Program-made: the position numbers and the translations under genes | In this document: piece after piece, positions 52,012 to 63,866 of the stretch | Position numbering within the stretch: the first letter of the stretch is position 1 | Layout of the letters: each line of letters opens with the position of its first letter | The notes under the pieces: model-generated | Databases searched by the model: none | What the model was told of the DNA's origin: nothing | Seen by the model: the letters and a program-made list of their open reading frames with translations, nothing else | Assembly (NCBI GenBank): GCA_030789695.1 | Contig: CM061139.1 | Location: 108,474,837-108,538,836 of the forward strand | Reading direction: 5' to 3' | DNA from: Scilla litardierei | Lineage: Eukaryota; Streptophyta; Magnoliopsida; Asparagales; Asparagaceae | DNA: 64,000 nucleotides

Positions 52012-52959
52012 AGCGAACGGTTGAGCTATAAGAAGTCCTAATGTCTAAAGCGAATGGTTGAGCTATAAGAAGTCCTAATGTCTAACTCAGCCTCAACAAA
52101 TATGTCATTTTCATTGTTATTATTAATGATTATGGATGTTGTTATGGTAATAGTATTCTTCATTGTTAGAATGCACACATGCATTGCACATGCCTAAAGG
52201 CCAATGTGCGTGCATGATCCCACAGTGCATATGTATCTCTCTGTGTGCATGTGTGTGTCGGTATAGGCATGCATGTATATGATGTTTTACAACCAGAATG
52301 CAGCACTAGCTACTAGCCCTTCCCACATTAACTAGCAGCCCACATTCTATGATATTCTTTCAATCATCTAAAAATGAAAAATAAAATTATCTTGATGCTA
52401 AAAGATGTTCTCAAAGATAAAAACTGATGAAAGCTACGAACGCTCCAGTTAATCTACAACCCTTCTCCATGTTGGTCAATCTACAACCATTCTCCAGGTT
52501 GACAATAACATAATAAGCACAATAGTTAGCATTATACATAGGTACCTTCTATTAATGGAATGCTAAAGTCACTTGGAGGGTAAAGAAAGATAAAAGAGCT
52601 CTTGTAAAATACAGTGCTTACTATAGAATGGCATTGTGATGGCAAGCATAGTAATAAACAACCCTTGGTGTAACCAAAATGGTTCGCTAAAATTAATAGA
52701 TATTCTTATAGCATAACTGGCAGAATGGATGATCTCCAATTTTCATTACATCCGTATTTAGATGATGCTAAGTATACATGTACTTCCATAAATTGTTACA
52801 GTGACTTGTTCATTTTCTTAACCACGTTGTAATAGACATAACTGTTTCAAACAAAATACAGATGTCGAAACTTACAAACCTTGTATTGATTATAAAGAGA
52901 GTAACAAGGTGACATCACCAAAACAACTAAAAAATGAACCAAAGAAATGGTAGGATGTT
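52012..52959. other. spacer with a 39-bp duplication
   Basis: A direct repeat of about 39 bp (AAAGCGAAYGGTTGAGC to CCTAATGTCT) lies at about 52,010-52,086. The rest, including a short ATGTGTGTGT tract near 52,250, holds no gene I recognise. Confidence 0.45.
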
Positions 52960-55110
52960 TGGCGTAGAACACGAACGATTATATGGATTTGAGGAAAAAT
53001 TTGGGAAAGAACGGTAGAAATTAGGGCTCCAAGGCTTCTCGCCAAGGATTCCCAGGCTTCTTGCCAATGAGGTAACCTTTCTCGAGTTTGATGAAATTTT
53101 AATTCTCGGGATTTAATTGATTAAAACAAACCAGCCTAGGGCCTTTATACAGGCTTACAAATTTTCCTAACCCTATTCTGTTTCACTCAAAAAAAGAAGA
53201 TAAAATAAAATAATACAAAAACCAAATCCTAATATAACTTAGCTGGCCCAATAATCTTCATCTTGGCGAATTTTACTTCCTCTCCTCTGAAATAGTGTAC
53301 CATCCAAAGTATTGTCTATATCAACCATCCAATCAAATAAAAACCTGGGGATTTAGGTTGGCACAGAAAGTGGGGGAGTCTACCTTGATGCCATGAATTA
53401 TACTCTCATTTGGGTCACATCTCTCATGATGGTGTCTCTCTCTAAATCGTCTAGGTGGATCAAGAGTCCTATTCGTGTGTGAATATTCACCTAACTCTCG
53501 ATGTATAGTGTTTTCTCGATGTTCTAAATGATCTATAAGCTGACGAGTCTCAGACATACCATCTTCAACTTCGGCTTTTAAGGAAGCGAACTGCTTAAGG
53601 AACTCTCTCACCCACTGTGGTGGATCAGAATCCATTGGGATCAAGATATCTGATGTATGATATGCTCTACCGCTACGTGTGGACATGCAATGCAACAAAC
53701 TCTAAATGCATGGTAATATGATAATATTCTTTTTTTAATATAAATATGATGCTGAAAATTAATGCAACTTCATATATGATGAGTTCAGCTAGCAGAGGTC
53801 AATTAGCAATTCAATTCAAGCTAGTTGTAGTACCTACATCAGTTTCAAAATTTTTAATTCGATGATGTTGTATTGTAAATGATGTGCTGCGAGTATGTAA
53901 TGTGACGAGTCAAATTCTTAATAAAATTAAGTTTTCTTGCAGTTATGATTGCAATAATATAGCTCTTCTTTTAATAATGAATTCTTAAGGCCCTAGGAAA
54001 TTTTGAAAGTGGATATTGATTTTGAAAATAAGTCTCTATTTTGTTTGGTTGCAAAAGAAAGCCGGCAGCAATTGAAAGCAAAAAAGGTTAGGGGAAACTC
54101 ATCGCAGATCTTTTCATACAAAAGATGAACATGTCCAAATAGGGCAGGGGAACATTCATGGTTGAATCCGCTAGGAACCGACACAAACGGTACTGAATTT
54201 GGATTCCAAACAAATCCGAAATCGTCAAAATACAGGAACTGCGTAAAAATCTTCAAAAATTCAACGGAAAAATCCCCTGAAAATTGATAAGCCGCACTAT
54301 GCAGCTGCGATTCGATCGACATATGTGGTCGGCTGCTCGGCTGAGCCAGCTTCGATCGATAGCTCAATTGAGCCAGCTTCGGTCGGTGCACTGGCTGTGT
54401 GGCTCAAAGCGAACTCGAAATTAGCTTGATCGAGCCGAAACTGTAGCACGACGGCTTCAATTGTGTCGAAGTAAATTTTCGAAGATCGTGACGACTGTTT
54501 ATCGCCAACTTTCTTCTAGAGGGTCGTCTGGAAGAGTAGTGGATGGTGGGGTCGATGGCGCCAACCGTCACCAGTGGCCGACGCTGGTGAGGTTCGTTAA
54601 AGTGGAAGAGATGGCTTCGGTGTTGTTTGTTCAACGACGGGGTTTCCGGGATCTAGCAGGGTCGACTAGAGTGTGGGGATTACGCAGATGCAAGGCGTCG
54701 AATAGGGAGGCCGCGTGAGGTGGCGACGGCATGAAGCTGAAGCTAAGGTTAGGATTAGGGTTTTTTGAGATTTTGATGATTTTTTTGGATTTGTAATCCG
54801 AAAAGAACGAAGATAGGATCTTCGGTTCTGATACAAAATTTGATGTAGAACACGAACGATTTTAGGGATTTGAGAGAAAATTTGGAATAAGAACAGTATA
54901 AATTAGGGTTTCAAGGATGCTCGACAAGGCTTCCACGGCTTCTCACCAAGGCTCAAGTTTGAAGAAATTTTAATTCTTAAGATTTCATTGGTTAAAACAA
55001 ACCAACCTAGGGCCTTTATATAGGCTTACAACTTTTCATAACCCTGTTCGGCTTCACTTAAAATAAAATAAAATACAAAAACCAAATCCTAATCAAACAC
55101 AAAAATTAAG
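52960..55110 (-). mobile_element. deleted gypsy-type element with LTR-like repeats
   Basis: Two direct repeats of roughly 250 bp (52,960-53,200 and 54,841-55,110) begin TGGCGTAGAACACGAACG / TGATGTAGAACACGAACG. On the minus strand a degenerate iMet-like primer site (TGTATCAGAACC) lies directly left of the right-hand repeat at about 54,822-54,833, so that copy is the 5' LTR. Only a gag fragment remains inside. LTR outer ends and target duplication were not resolved. Confidence 0.55.
53333..53698 (-). pseudogene. gypsy gag N-terminal fragment
   Basis: On the minus strand about 120 aa: MSTRSGRAY, a helical WVREFLKQFASLKAEVEDGM segment, an Arg/His-rich RRFRERHHHERCD stretch and GIKVDSPTFCANLNPQVFI, the entry to the chromovirus gag core. 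The core itself and all of pol are missing because the fragment meets the left LTR-like repeat. Confidence 0.6.
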
Positions 55111-55199
55111 CCCGAATCAAATACAAAAATCAAGTCTGAATCAGATTTCAAAAGGGCTCGAATCCACCCACAACTAACTGGGTTGTGACTCACGTCGAC

Positions 55200-55876
55200 G
55201 CCTTTGTGTGTAGACCTTAATGTCCCCCCATCAATGTTGCATCACATGGTGAAAAGAGTTGGTGGAGAGAGAGGAATTAAAATTGGAGTCACAAGAAATC
55301 TCGAGACAGATTGTGGAGGTAACATGGCTTGGATCACCATGATCCACGTACCCATTTAAGGTCTGATCGTGTTGTCAGATCCTTGCAGCACACTTGAAAC
55401 ACTTTCATTGCACCATTACCATCCCTTTGTCTCTTCTTCTAGCTCATTTGGTTCTTATAGGACTTGACTGAGTTGACTCAAGTGCATAAACAAGGGTTAT
55501 ACTATATGTGTGGTCATGTCTGGCGATCCAAATAATGTTGATTGTATAACAACTTTGAACATGTGCTCAGCTGACCACATAGCAGGTGTTTCCACACTGC
55601 CTCACCTACAAGGCTAATGTTTCCCCCAAATACTGCACTAGCTTGTATGCAGAGCCTAGAGGGACGTGCTTGACAAGTTTTACACCAGTTGAGCTCGAAT
55701 TTTGTCTTAAAGAAAACACGCAAAACTATGCACTGAAATGGCAATATAATTCCTTATAAACTATTTGTAGTTCATGTATTTGCTTCCTCGAATCTAGAAG
55801 ACTCATCTTGACATTTGTTATCACCAACTTTGAAGCTATCCTCCTCCATGCATCATAGATATGAATAGAATGCTAC
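55200..55876. other. spacer, nothing recognised
   Basis: No gene or known repeat seen; the last five bases GCTAC are a target duplication of the element that follows. Confidence 0.4.
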
Positions 55877-56339
55877 TGTTAGGATCCAACAAAGATACGA
55901 TTTTTAATAGATGAAATAATAGAAATAACAAGATATTTGAGCACAAAAGAGGTGTGTTCTCCTCCCAAGACGCCGAAGAGGACGTCCGCACTCGTTTAAT
56001 CTAAGATCTAAACCTAAGGACGCTCAATAGAAAATATCCAATATCAAGCATGCATACAAATGACGGCTAGCCCTAGTTTAGATAGAAAATAAGAAAACCA
56101 TCCTTGCTGTGCGCAAAGTAATTTCTCCATGACTTGTTGTGCGCAAAGTAATTTCTCCATGACTTGTTGTGCGCAAAGTAATTCCATCCCCCTCTTTAGC
56201 CGCGCACGGATCTAACATTACTCCGCCCCTGAAAATCCACATTATCCTCAAGGTGGTGCATAGAGTGTGCGTGCCATCCATTCCACGTATTGCATATCTC
56301 CTCCCGGATCAAAAGGATGAAATGATCGCCACCGCTTTC

Positions 56340-56640
56340 ACTGCCGTTCTGAAAAAATCCAGGTCTGAAAGGTTCAGATCTGAAAACTTGAAGATCTGGA
56401 TCTGAAAATTTCAGATCTGAGAAGTTCAGATCTGGGTCTGAGAATTTCAGATCTGGATCTGAAAATTTCAGATCTGAGACTTTCATATCTGGATCCGAAA
56501 GATCTGAATCTGAGAATCCAGATCTGAGAATTTCAGATCTGGATCTGAGAATTTCTGATCTGAGACTTTCAGATCTGGATCTGAGAATTTCAGATCTGGA
56601 TCTGAGAATTTCAGATCTGGAATTTTCAGATCTGGGCCTT
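56340..56640. repeat. CAGATCTGGATCTGAGAATTT tandem repeats
   Basis: Units of about 24 bp (TTTCAGATCTGGATCTGAGAA and close variants) with an AGATCT core, underlying the DPDLKFSD protein repeats. Related in core sequence to the 42-bp repeats of the three-LTR element. Confidence 0.85.
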
Positions 56641-56887
56641 TCTCGTCCAAAGATGTCGCCTTTGACGTCGATTTAGGGTTTCCTTCACCTTGTGTAATAG
56701 CCGCCAAGAGGGAGAAGATCTTTGCAAATTGTTCGTTGCGCTTCGCTTGATTTGCCGTTAATTGGTCGATAGATGTCAATTTCTTTACGGCCTCCTCGTT
56801 CCTCGTCAACGATCTCTTTATCCCCTCGATCTCGCCGTTGAACTTCTCCTCCAGAGCTTCAATTTTTTTGGTGGTAGCCACCTCCAT
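56483..56887 (-). CDS. gag-like coiled coil with DPDLKFSD repeats
   Basis: 134 aa from ATG at 56887, the first ATG after the primer site. Residues 1-65 form a charged helix (KKIEALEEKFNGEIEGIKRS, AVKKLTSIDQLTANQAKRNE) resembling the chromovirus gag N-terminus. After GNPKSTSKATSLDEKGPDLK come tandem DPDLKFSD units (about 95-130). The frame is open to its stop, unlike the related ORFs in the three-LTR element. It may help the element RNA enter particles made by an autonomous partner; this is inference. No zinc knuckle or enzyme domain. Confidence 0.55.
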   Translation of the reverse strand: MEVATTKKIEALEEKFNGEIEGIKRSLTRNEEAVKKLTSIDQLTANQAKRNEQFAKIFSLLAAITQGEGNPKSTSKATSLDEKGPDLKIPDLKFSDPDLKFSDPDLKVSDQKFSDPDLKFSDLDSQIQIFRIQI

Positions 56888-57258
56888 AGATGCCAAGATC
56901 GTCGCTCCGATACCAAAATGTTAGGATCCAACAAAGATACGATTTTTAATAGATGAAATAATAGAAATAACAAGATATTTGAGCACAAAAGAGGTGATCT
57001 CCTCCCAAGACGCCGAAGAGGACGTCCGCACTCGTTTAATCTAAGATCTAAACCTAAGGACGCTCAATAGAAAATATCCAATATCAAGCATGCATACAAA
57101 TGACGGCTAGCCCTAGTTTAGATAGAAAATAAGAAAACCATCCTTGCTGTGCGCAAAGTAATTTCTCCATAACTTGATGTGCACAAAGTAATTTCTCCAT
57201 GACTTGTGCGCAAAGTAATTCCCTCCCCTCTTTAGCCGCGCACGGATCTAACAGCTAC

Positions 57259-58220
57259 TTTGGTGACATAAACTTGCATGAACAAGAAATGAAAATAAAT
57301 TTTTATTTGAGAAATGACAAAAGTTAATGCATTAAGATGATTATAAGGTTAACCAATATACCCAAATTTCCGGAAATACTTAACAGATTATTCATGAGAT
57401 ATTAGAGTGAATTGATGGATTACTATACTGACATAATTGCAATCTTTCGCCTGAGTAAAGTTGAGATGTAACAATAACTATGCTACAATTTACTGACACA
57501 AGTTTATTCATCACTTATATATCACACATAATAACGATAAAGCGGTTAATCAAAAAAATTCCTTATTTTAGTCCTCAACAGATGTAACATGTATGTCTCC
57601 CAAATCTTGGAATATTATAATTGATTCTGATTTGAAATGAGACCTAAAATTGTGGATTTTATCAATAAAGGAACCCGCTGATAGATAACGCTTGTTTGGA
57701 TCGTCAGTTTAAAGTTCATTATATTGAGCATGCCTTTCAAGGTGTTAAAATCCCTTGGACAACAAGTCAACAACCCACGAAGTTTGTCTGTATGCAACAT
57801 TATCTCTGCTGGAAAATCATTAAATTTTATTCAAAACGTAGCTTTATGACAAAGGATGATCCTTTGGAGTAGAGCATAGAGAACTTGATCTCCCTTTTTA
57901 GTCCAAAAGATGAAGTTGCTTTTGTGATTGGACCCCACAAACAAGCTAATCCTTTGCATCACGCCAGTCTTTGAAAAAAGTGAAATTTAGATTTAGAAGC
58001 CTTTCGATTGGTTCTATCGAAACATACCCTAAGGGAATAATCAAGGGAACCCACAAGCAGCTCAGCATAAATGACAAGGCACGCACTACTACCTGACAAA
58101 CATAGTTGACCCTCAACTAGAGAAGAATTATCTTACTCAACCAACAATAAACAGAATTAATCTCTACAAAGCTTTAATCGTTACAAAAGATAACATACAT
58201 GCAATTACGCAAAACAATTG
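57259..58220. other. AT-rich spacer, nothing recognised
   Basis: No gene or repeat recognised between the small LTR element and the chromovirus; short ORFs lack motifs. Confidence 0.4.
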
Positions 58221-58603
58221 TGATGCAGCGCGGGATACACCGGTGCAGGTGTATTCAAGGTGGAGGCGCAGGTCTACGGACCCGATGGCAAACTTGTAAT
58301 TCCGAGACTTCGTGGGGGCGCTTTGTAAAAGACTAATTGCTATTTAGCCTCCCTTAAGCAAGAGAGCCGGCCGGCCCTATGGACTTACAAAAGAATTGAA
58401 TTGAGAGTTCGCGTTTCCTATTTGCCCAAGATTAATTCATAGATAGTTGCTTTATCAATTCATAGTTGTTCTTTAGCAAGTAGTTGATTTGTAGTAGTGA
58501 TTTGATAATTTTAGATCTTAATTTCCCAATAAAAATCCTATTTTTATTGCCTTCTGCCGTAAATATCACTCTTTTAGTCCAATAAACAGCTATAATTGTA
58601 TCA
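58221..58603 (+). repeat. chromovirus 5' LTR
   Basis: 383 bp from TGATGCAGCG to GTATCA; the first ~140 bp match the 3' LTR start at 63867-64000 with about 90 percent identity. Confidence 0.85.
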
Positions 58604-58606
58604 ATT

Positions 58607-58618
58607 TGGTATCAGAGC
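58607..58618 (+). promoter_or_regulatory. tRNA-iMet primer-binding site
   Basis: TGGTATCAGAGC, exact; same site and same spacing to the gag ATG as in the three-LTR element. Confidence 0.9.
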
Positions 58619-58628
58619 ATGTTGATAC

Positions 58629-60423
58629 ATGGCGAAGACGAGATCCAAGGAGCAGATTGATTTATTGGAAGAGAAATTGGAGAGGTTCAAAAGTAAATTT
58701 GAAGACGATATCCAAGGTATCAAGAAAGACGCGGATGATAAAGCAATCCTTGTGGATCGGCGGTTCGCGCAAATTATGGAGGCCATCCAACAAAGCACGG
58801 CGGCGATAGCGGCAACAAATCAAAATTTAGCAACAACGAAGCAAAACTTGATAGAGGCATTCGAAGAAAAGTTAGATCTGGGAAGAAAGGAGCGACCTTT
58901 GGCGGAGGGAAAGGAGAAAGACGATGTTTTTGAAGAAGGGCTCCTCGCTGACACTGACAATTACTTCGTGGAGGAAGAGGAGACCACGGAGGCGCAACAA
59001 TTTGGAGATTCAAGAGGCCTCCACATGCACGGCAGAACCCTTGTACTGGCCGACAGATCCAACGCCCCCCCCCCCCCCCCCCCGACTCCGCCGCCACTGC
59101 TAGGAGGGCCGCCGGCCCAAGAGAGGGGCCGACAGGCCCCGTCGCCACCACCTAGGGCTCATCGGCCCAAAAGGGGGGCCGACAGGCCCCGTCGCTGCTC
59201 CCTGGGGGCCCGTCGGCCCAGATGGGCGGCCGACAAGCCCCGCTAGCCTACACAGAGGGCCCACCACCCCTCTTTAGAGGCCGACAGGCCCCGTCGCTCA
59301 TGTTGAAGGGCTCGCCGACCCAGCAGGGGGACCGACAGGCCCTACCCCCCCCCCCCTTTCAAGAGGTCACGTGAGCCCAGTACGGGGCCCGACAGCCTCC
59401 GTTTCAACCGCAGAATGGTCCCATTGGAGTTTTTCAGCCCCCAGGAGCACAACCACGTTTTTGCAGGACCATCGACGCATCCACCGCCTTTCGGGGGAGT
59501 TTCGGGAGATTGGAGAGCGCATCAAGGCCCACACAGAGCACCTCAGGAGAACTATGGTCGATATCATGGGATGATCGGGGTGGTAGAGTAGGTTGGGGCG
59601 ACACGACGTGGGATCGTGTAGAGGGAGGAGCACGGAACCTCGCTGCGGGGTATGTGCATGATGGGCCGCATCCATTTCAGTAGAGGCGCCAGGACCATCC
59701 ACAGAAGAGGTTCTCTGCGGAGAATCGAGTGAGTAAGCTGAAGATGTCTGTTTTTGAGGGTGAGAACCACATACCTGGTTATACCGTGGAGAGATATTTT
59801 GATGTGGCGATGGTACAAGAAGACTGGCTCAATGCAGTGGGGTCTGCTTGGAAGGTAGGCGAAGGGATGGTGCAGATGGACACAGCATCATAGGCCTTTT
59901 CGTACATGGGAGGAGTTCACCGCCCTTTTACTGGAGCATTTTGGGAGAGGTGCAAGCTAGGGACGGTTATAAGAAGCTGTAAGCTGTGAGGCAGGATGGT
60001 ACCGTGCGGGACTACATCAAAAAGTTTAAGGTGCTATCTAGTAGAGTTCACAGGGTGTTAGGAGAGTCCTTGAAGGGGTACTTCATGAAGGGGTTGAAAC
60101 CCACCATTAGATCTGAGCTAAGGATCCAGTGGCATGCGGATCTGCGAGAGAGGATGAATCTGGCAAGAATGGTGGAGAATCATCAGGATTCAAATATGAG
60201 GGCCCGTGGAGCATGGGGAGGCTCCTCTTTTCGAGAACAGGTGCCGACAGGAGGCCAGAAGGCAGCCACCACCCCAGGTGTCACAGCAGCCAACAAGGAG
60301 AAGAGGGTGGAGCCACGACTTAGAGGACAGACACAGAGGATGACAGAGGCAAAGGTTCGTGACAAGCGTGCCAAGGGCATGTGCTTCAAGTGTGACGAGA
60401 AGTCTACTCCAAGGCATCGGTGA
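58629..60423 (+). pseudogene. chromovirus gag
   Basis: Starts MAKTRSKEQIDLLEEKLERF (ATG 58629), a coiled-coil N-terminus. A Pro-rich stretch follows over a C15 run (59,065) and a GC-rich minisatellite (59,100-59,345). The capsid core is broken: KLKMSVFEGENHIPGYTVERYF (59,740) and, in another frame, VRDYIKKFKVLSSRVHRVLG (60,010), KGYFMKGLKPTIRSELR, ending in a zinc-knuckle start CFKCDEKSTPRHR (60,384). At least two frameshifts and stops are present; poly-C slippage is a likely cause of some. Confidence 0.8.
59065..59360. repeat. poly-C runs and GGGGCCGACAGGCCCC repeats in gag
   Basis: C15 at 59065 and C12 at about 59,342 flank four to five imperfect units of about 60-66 bp, each with a GGGGCC-GACA-GGCCCC hairpin followed by GTCGC. 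The internal regions of the three-LTR element have a comparable GC-rich palindromic array at the same relative place. Confidence 0.7.
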
Positions 60424-62440
60424 GGGACCGTACTCTTCAGATCCTGATAGTGAATGACGATGAGGAGGATGACGTAATGAAGCTCGAGGCTAGCGGGGAT
60501 GAGGAGCAAGAGCACCTGCACTTGGACGTAGCGCATGTTTCCCTCAATTTCATGGTGGGGTTCACATCGAACCACACCATGAAATTGGTGGAAAAGATGG
60601 CCGATCAGTACGTGATGGTGTTAGTGGACAATGGGGCTACCCACAGCTTCATCTCCCGCAGACTAGTAGAGGAGCAGAGGCTACAACTCAGTGACACGGG
60701 GAAATATGAAGTGGTGTTGGGCATGGGACAGGTGGCGCAGAGCAGCGATATCTGTCAGGGTGTAATCGTGATGATTCAGGGGATACAGATCATCGGGGAC
60801 TTCCTTCCTCTGGAGTTGGAAAGCACAGATATCATCCTGGATAAAGTGATAGCAGACCTTGGGGGAAACAAAGACCAATTGGAAACTGCTCAGATTGGAG
60901 TATCAGTAGGGAGGGAGGACATGTGTGTTGTAGGGGGGACCCGGCTTATGTCGTTCTATGGTGTCCTACAAAACCATGGCACGCGCTCTTTACATATCAG
61001 GTAGAGGTTACTTGGTAGAGCTCCAGGGGGTGTCACTTGAGGAAAGGGCTGTGGACCAGGAGCAGGTGATGGCACCGGAGTTAGAGCAGTTGTTGTGCCA
61101 GTATGAGGATATATTTCAGACTCCGCAGGGACTTCCGCCACCACGGGATCATGAGCACGACATAGTCCTACGAGAGAGGATATCACCCATCAAGGTTCGG
61201 CCCTATAGATATCCTCCGGTGCAGAAGGATGAGATTGAGAGAATTGTCGGTAAGATGTTGCAGGTAGAGGTGATTCAGTCAAGTGTGAGTCCATTTTCTA
61301 GCACAGTCTTGCTTGTGAAGAAGAATGATAGTTGGAGATTCTGCGTGGACTATCGGGCACTAAATAAGAAAACTGTGCCGGATAAATTTCCTATTCCGGT
61401 GATTGACGAGGTTCTTGACGAGCTCCATGGGGCAGCAGTATTCTCAAAGATCGATCTGAAGTCTGGGTACCATCAGATCCGAATGAGGGCGGCCGATGTA
61501 CCAAAGACGGCGTTCAGAACTCATGAGAGGCACTACGAGTTCCTCATCATGCCTTTGGGTTTGACGAATGCTCCAGTGACATTCTAGGTCTTAATGAACA
61601 AGGTGTTTTGGTCCTGCCTACGGAGGTTTGTCCTTATATTTTTGATGGCATACTTGTTTACAGTAGCAGCTTGGAGGAGCATGTAGAGCATTTGCATGCG
61701 GTGTTGCACAAGCTGCAGGAGCAGCAGTAATTTGCCAATAGGAAGAAATGCATCTTTGGACAGCCGCAGGTAGAGTATTTGGGACACGTGGTTTCAGCTG
61801 AGGGTGTGGCAACAGACCAGGAGACGATTGCAGCGATGTTGGACTGGCCGTGCCCCACGACACTACAAGGCCTACGAGGCTTCTTGGACCTTACAAGATA
61901 TTACAGAAAATTTGTTCAGGGATACAGCACGATTGCATGGCAATTGACGGAGTAGCTCAAGGACAGCTTCCAGTGGGGTGAGGAGGCGACCAGGGCATCA
62001 AATGCCCTGAAGCGGGCGATGACGACAGTGCCGGTGCTAGCACTGCCAGACTTCGGCAGGCCCTACGTGGTGGACACAGATGCTTCAGGCTATGGGTTGG
62101 AGGCAGTGCTGATGCAGAACCAACGCAGTAGCATATTTCAATCAGACTCTGTCAGCACGAGCCAGGCTGAAATCAGTGTACGAAAGGAAGCTGATGGCGA
62201 TTGTGCTCTCCATTCAGAAATGGCGGGCCCTATTTACTTGAGAGAAGATTTATAGTGCGGACCGACCAGAGGAGCTTAAAGTACCTATTAGAGCAATGCA
62301 TGGTCACCGAGGAGCATCAGAAGTGGCTCTCCAAGCTGATTCACTACACCTTTGAGATACGGTACAGGCCAGGATTGGATAACAAGACAGCAAATGCTCT
62401 ATCACGCAGAGAGGTGGCAGAGGTAGCGGCAATATAGTAC
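60424..62440 (+). pseudogene. chromovirus protease, RT and RNase H
   Basis: Protease VLVDNGATHSFISRRLV (about 60,625; the usual DSG/DTG is DNG). After a frameshift near 60,955, [22 protein letters not shown] (61,270), [22 protein letters not shown] (61,333), [15 protein letters not shown] (61,440), [23 protein letters not shown] (61,510), TAG at 61585-61587, then FDGILVYS (61,640; catalytic DD is DG), then [13 protein letters not shown] (61,780) and [18 protein letters not shown]. RNase H: VVDTDASGYGLEAVLMQ (62,070) and IVRTDQRSLKYLLEQ (62,250). Further stops at about 61,686, 61,728 and 61,953. Inactive. Confidence 0.88.
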
Positions 62441-62449
62441 TAGTCCTTC

Positions 62450-63866
62450 TAGACTAGAAGCCCTTGGGGAAAGAGATTGAGGCTGATGAGGGGATGACAC
62501 GGATACGGGAGGCACTACAGCAGGGCTCAGCGGATCATCCCAGGTACACATTGAGTGGACATAGCTTGTTATATCAGGGGAGGTTGGTGATATCCAGGGA
62601 GTCTACACACATCCTTTTGATATTTCAGGAGTTCCATGGTAGCACAGTAGGAGGGTACTCAGGGGTATAGCAGACATACATGAGAATGGCCAATGAGTTG
62701 TACTGGCCGGGATGAAGCGGGACATTGCTATAATGATAGCAGATTGTGACGTTTGTCAGCGTCTCATATATTTAGTGATGGTGCATGCATGATTACTACA
62801 GCCACTGATCCTGCCCGAGAGGGTTTGGAAAGACGTCGGCATAGACTTTATTGAGGGGCTACCGCATTCGAAGGGCTTCACCGTTATACTTGTAGTGGTA
62901 GACCGCCTCAGTAAATATGCACACTTCATTCCCTAACGGCATCCTTACACAGCGATGACGGTAGCTACAATATTCATGAAGGAGGTTGTCCGCTTACACG
63001 GGTTTCATACTTCGAAAATGTCAGATCGCGACAAGATATTCATGAGCAGCTTCTTGAAGGAGTTATTCAAGGTGCAGGGGACTATGCTAAAGAGGAGCAC
63101 GGCATGTCACCCACAAACAGATGGCCAGACGGAGGTGATAAATAGGAGCGTGTAGACATATTTGCGCTACTTTGCTTCAGATTCATTGAAGCAGTGGGCC
63201 ATGTGGTTGGCATAGGCAAAGTACTTGTACAATACTTCGTACCATTCGGCAGCACAATGCACTCCTTTTCAAATTCTCTATGGACAAGGTCATTCCCATC
63301 TGATGCACTACAGCCATGGCATGACTCCAGTGTCCCAGGTGGAGAACTTAGAGGAGAGATATAGACACTTAGAGGAGCTGAAGAGACATTTACTGCGGGT
63401 CCAGCAGATTATGAAGACTAAGGCCGATGAGCACAGGAGAGATGTGCAGTTTGCGGTGGGGGACAGGGATACCTCAAGTTGCGCCCTACAGACAGAAGAC
63501 ACTGGTGCACAAGAGCAATGAAAAACTGGCGGCCCGCTACTATGGGCCATTCGAGGTTATCGCTCAAATTGGGAAGGTGGCATATCGCCTGAAGTTACCT
63601 ACTACATCCACCATCCATCCAGTGTTTCACGTGTCGCAGCTACGACGGGCTACTGGAGACCACACACTCTCGTCTACTCTCCCTCCCGCATTGACAGACG
63701 ACAGGAACTCAAGAGAGTTCAACAGAATGCAGGAGGGAAACAAGACGTGCTTATCAAATGGCGGGGACTGCCGGATTATGATGCTACTTGGAAGACTCGC
63801 GAAGTGATACAAAACCAATTTCCAGACTTTCACCTTGAGGACAAGGTGGCACTTTTGGGAGAGTAA
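62450..63866 (+). pseudogene. chromovirus integrase and chromodomain
   Basis: Zinc-binding region from about 62,630 (ELYWPG, then CDVCQRL after a frameshift). Catalytic core [20 protein letters not shown] (62,827), [13 protein letters not shown] then stop, [18 protein letters not shown] (63,018) and the Glu-containing [19 protein letters not shown] then stop (63,097). GPY-type end RYYGPFEVIAQIGKVAYRLKL (63,535) and HPVFHVSQLR (63,616). After a frameshift, chromodomain-like LIKWRGLPDYDATW (63,750) and the terminal LEDKVALLGE. Chromodomains of this family bias integration toward heterochromatin. Several stops make it non-functional. Confidence 0.85.

Larger units (their letters stand above)
55877..57253 (-). 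mobile_element. complete 1,377-bp non-autonomous LTR element
   Basis: LTRs 55877-56217 and 56919-57253 (TGTTAGGATCC to GGATCTAACA), target duplication GCTAC (55872-55876 and 57254-57258). On the minus strand: TGGTATCGGAGC primer site (one mismatch to iMet) next to the right LTR; a 134-codon ORF; a pol C-terminal-like HLEDNVDFQ end; PPT GGGGCGGAGTAA; then the left LTR. The LTRs differ by several substitutions and in the number of internal TTGTTGTGCGCAAAGTAATT units, so it is not brand new. The internal region is about 700 bp with no enzyme. Confidence 0.9.
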
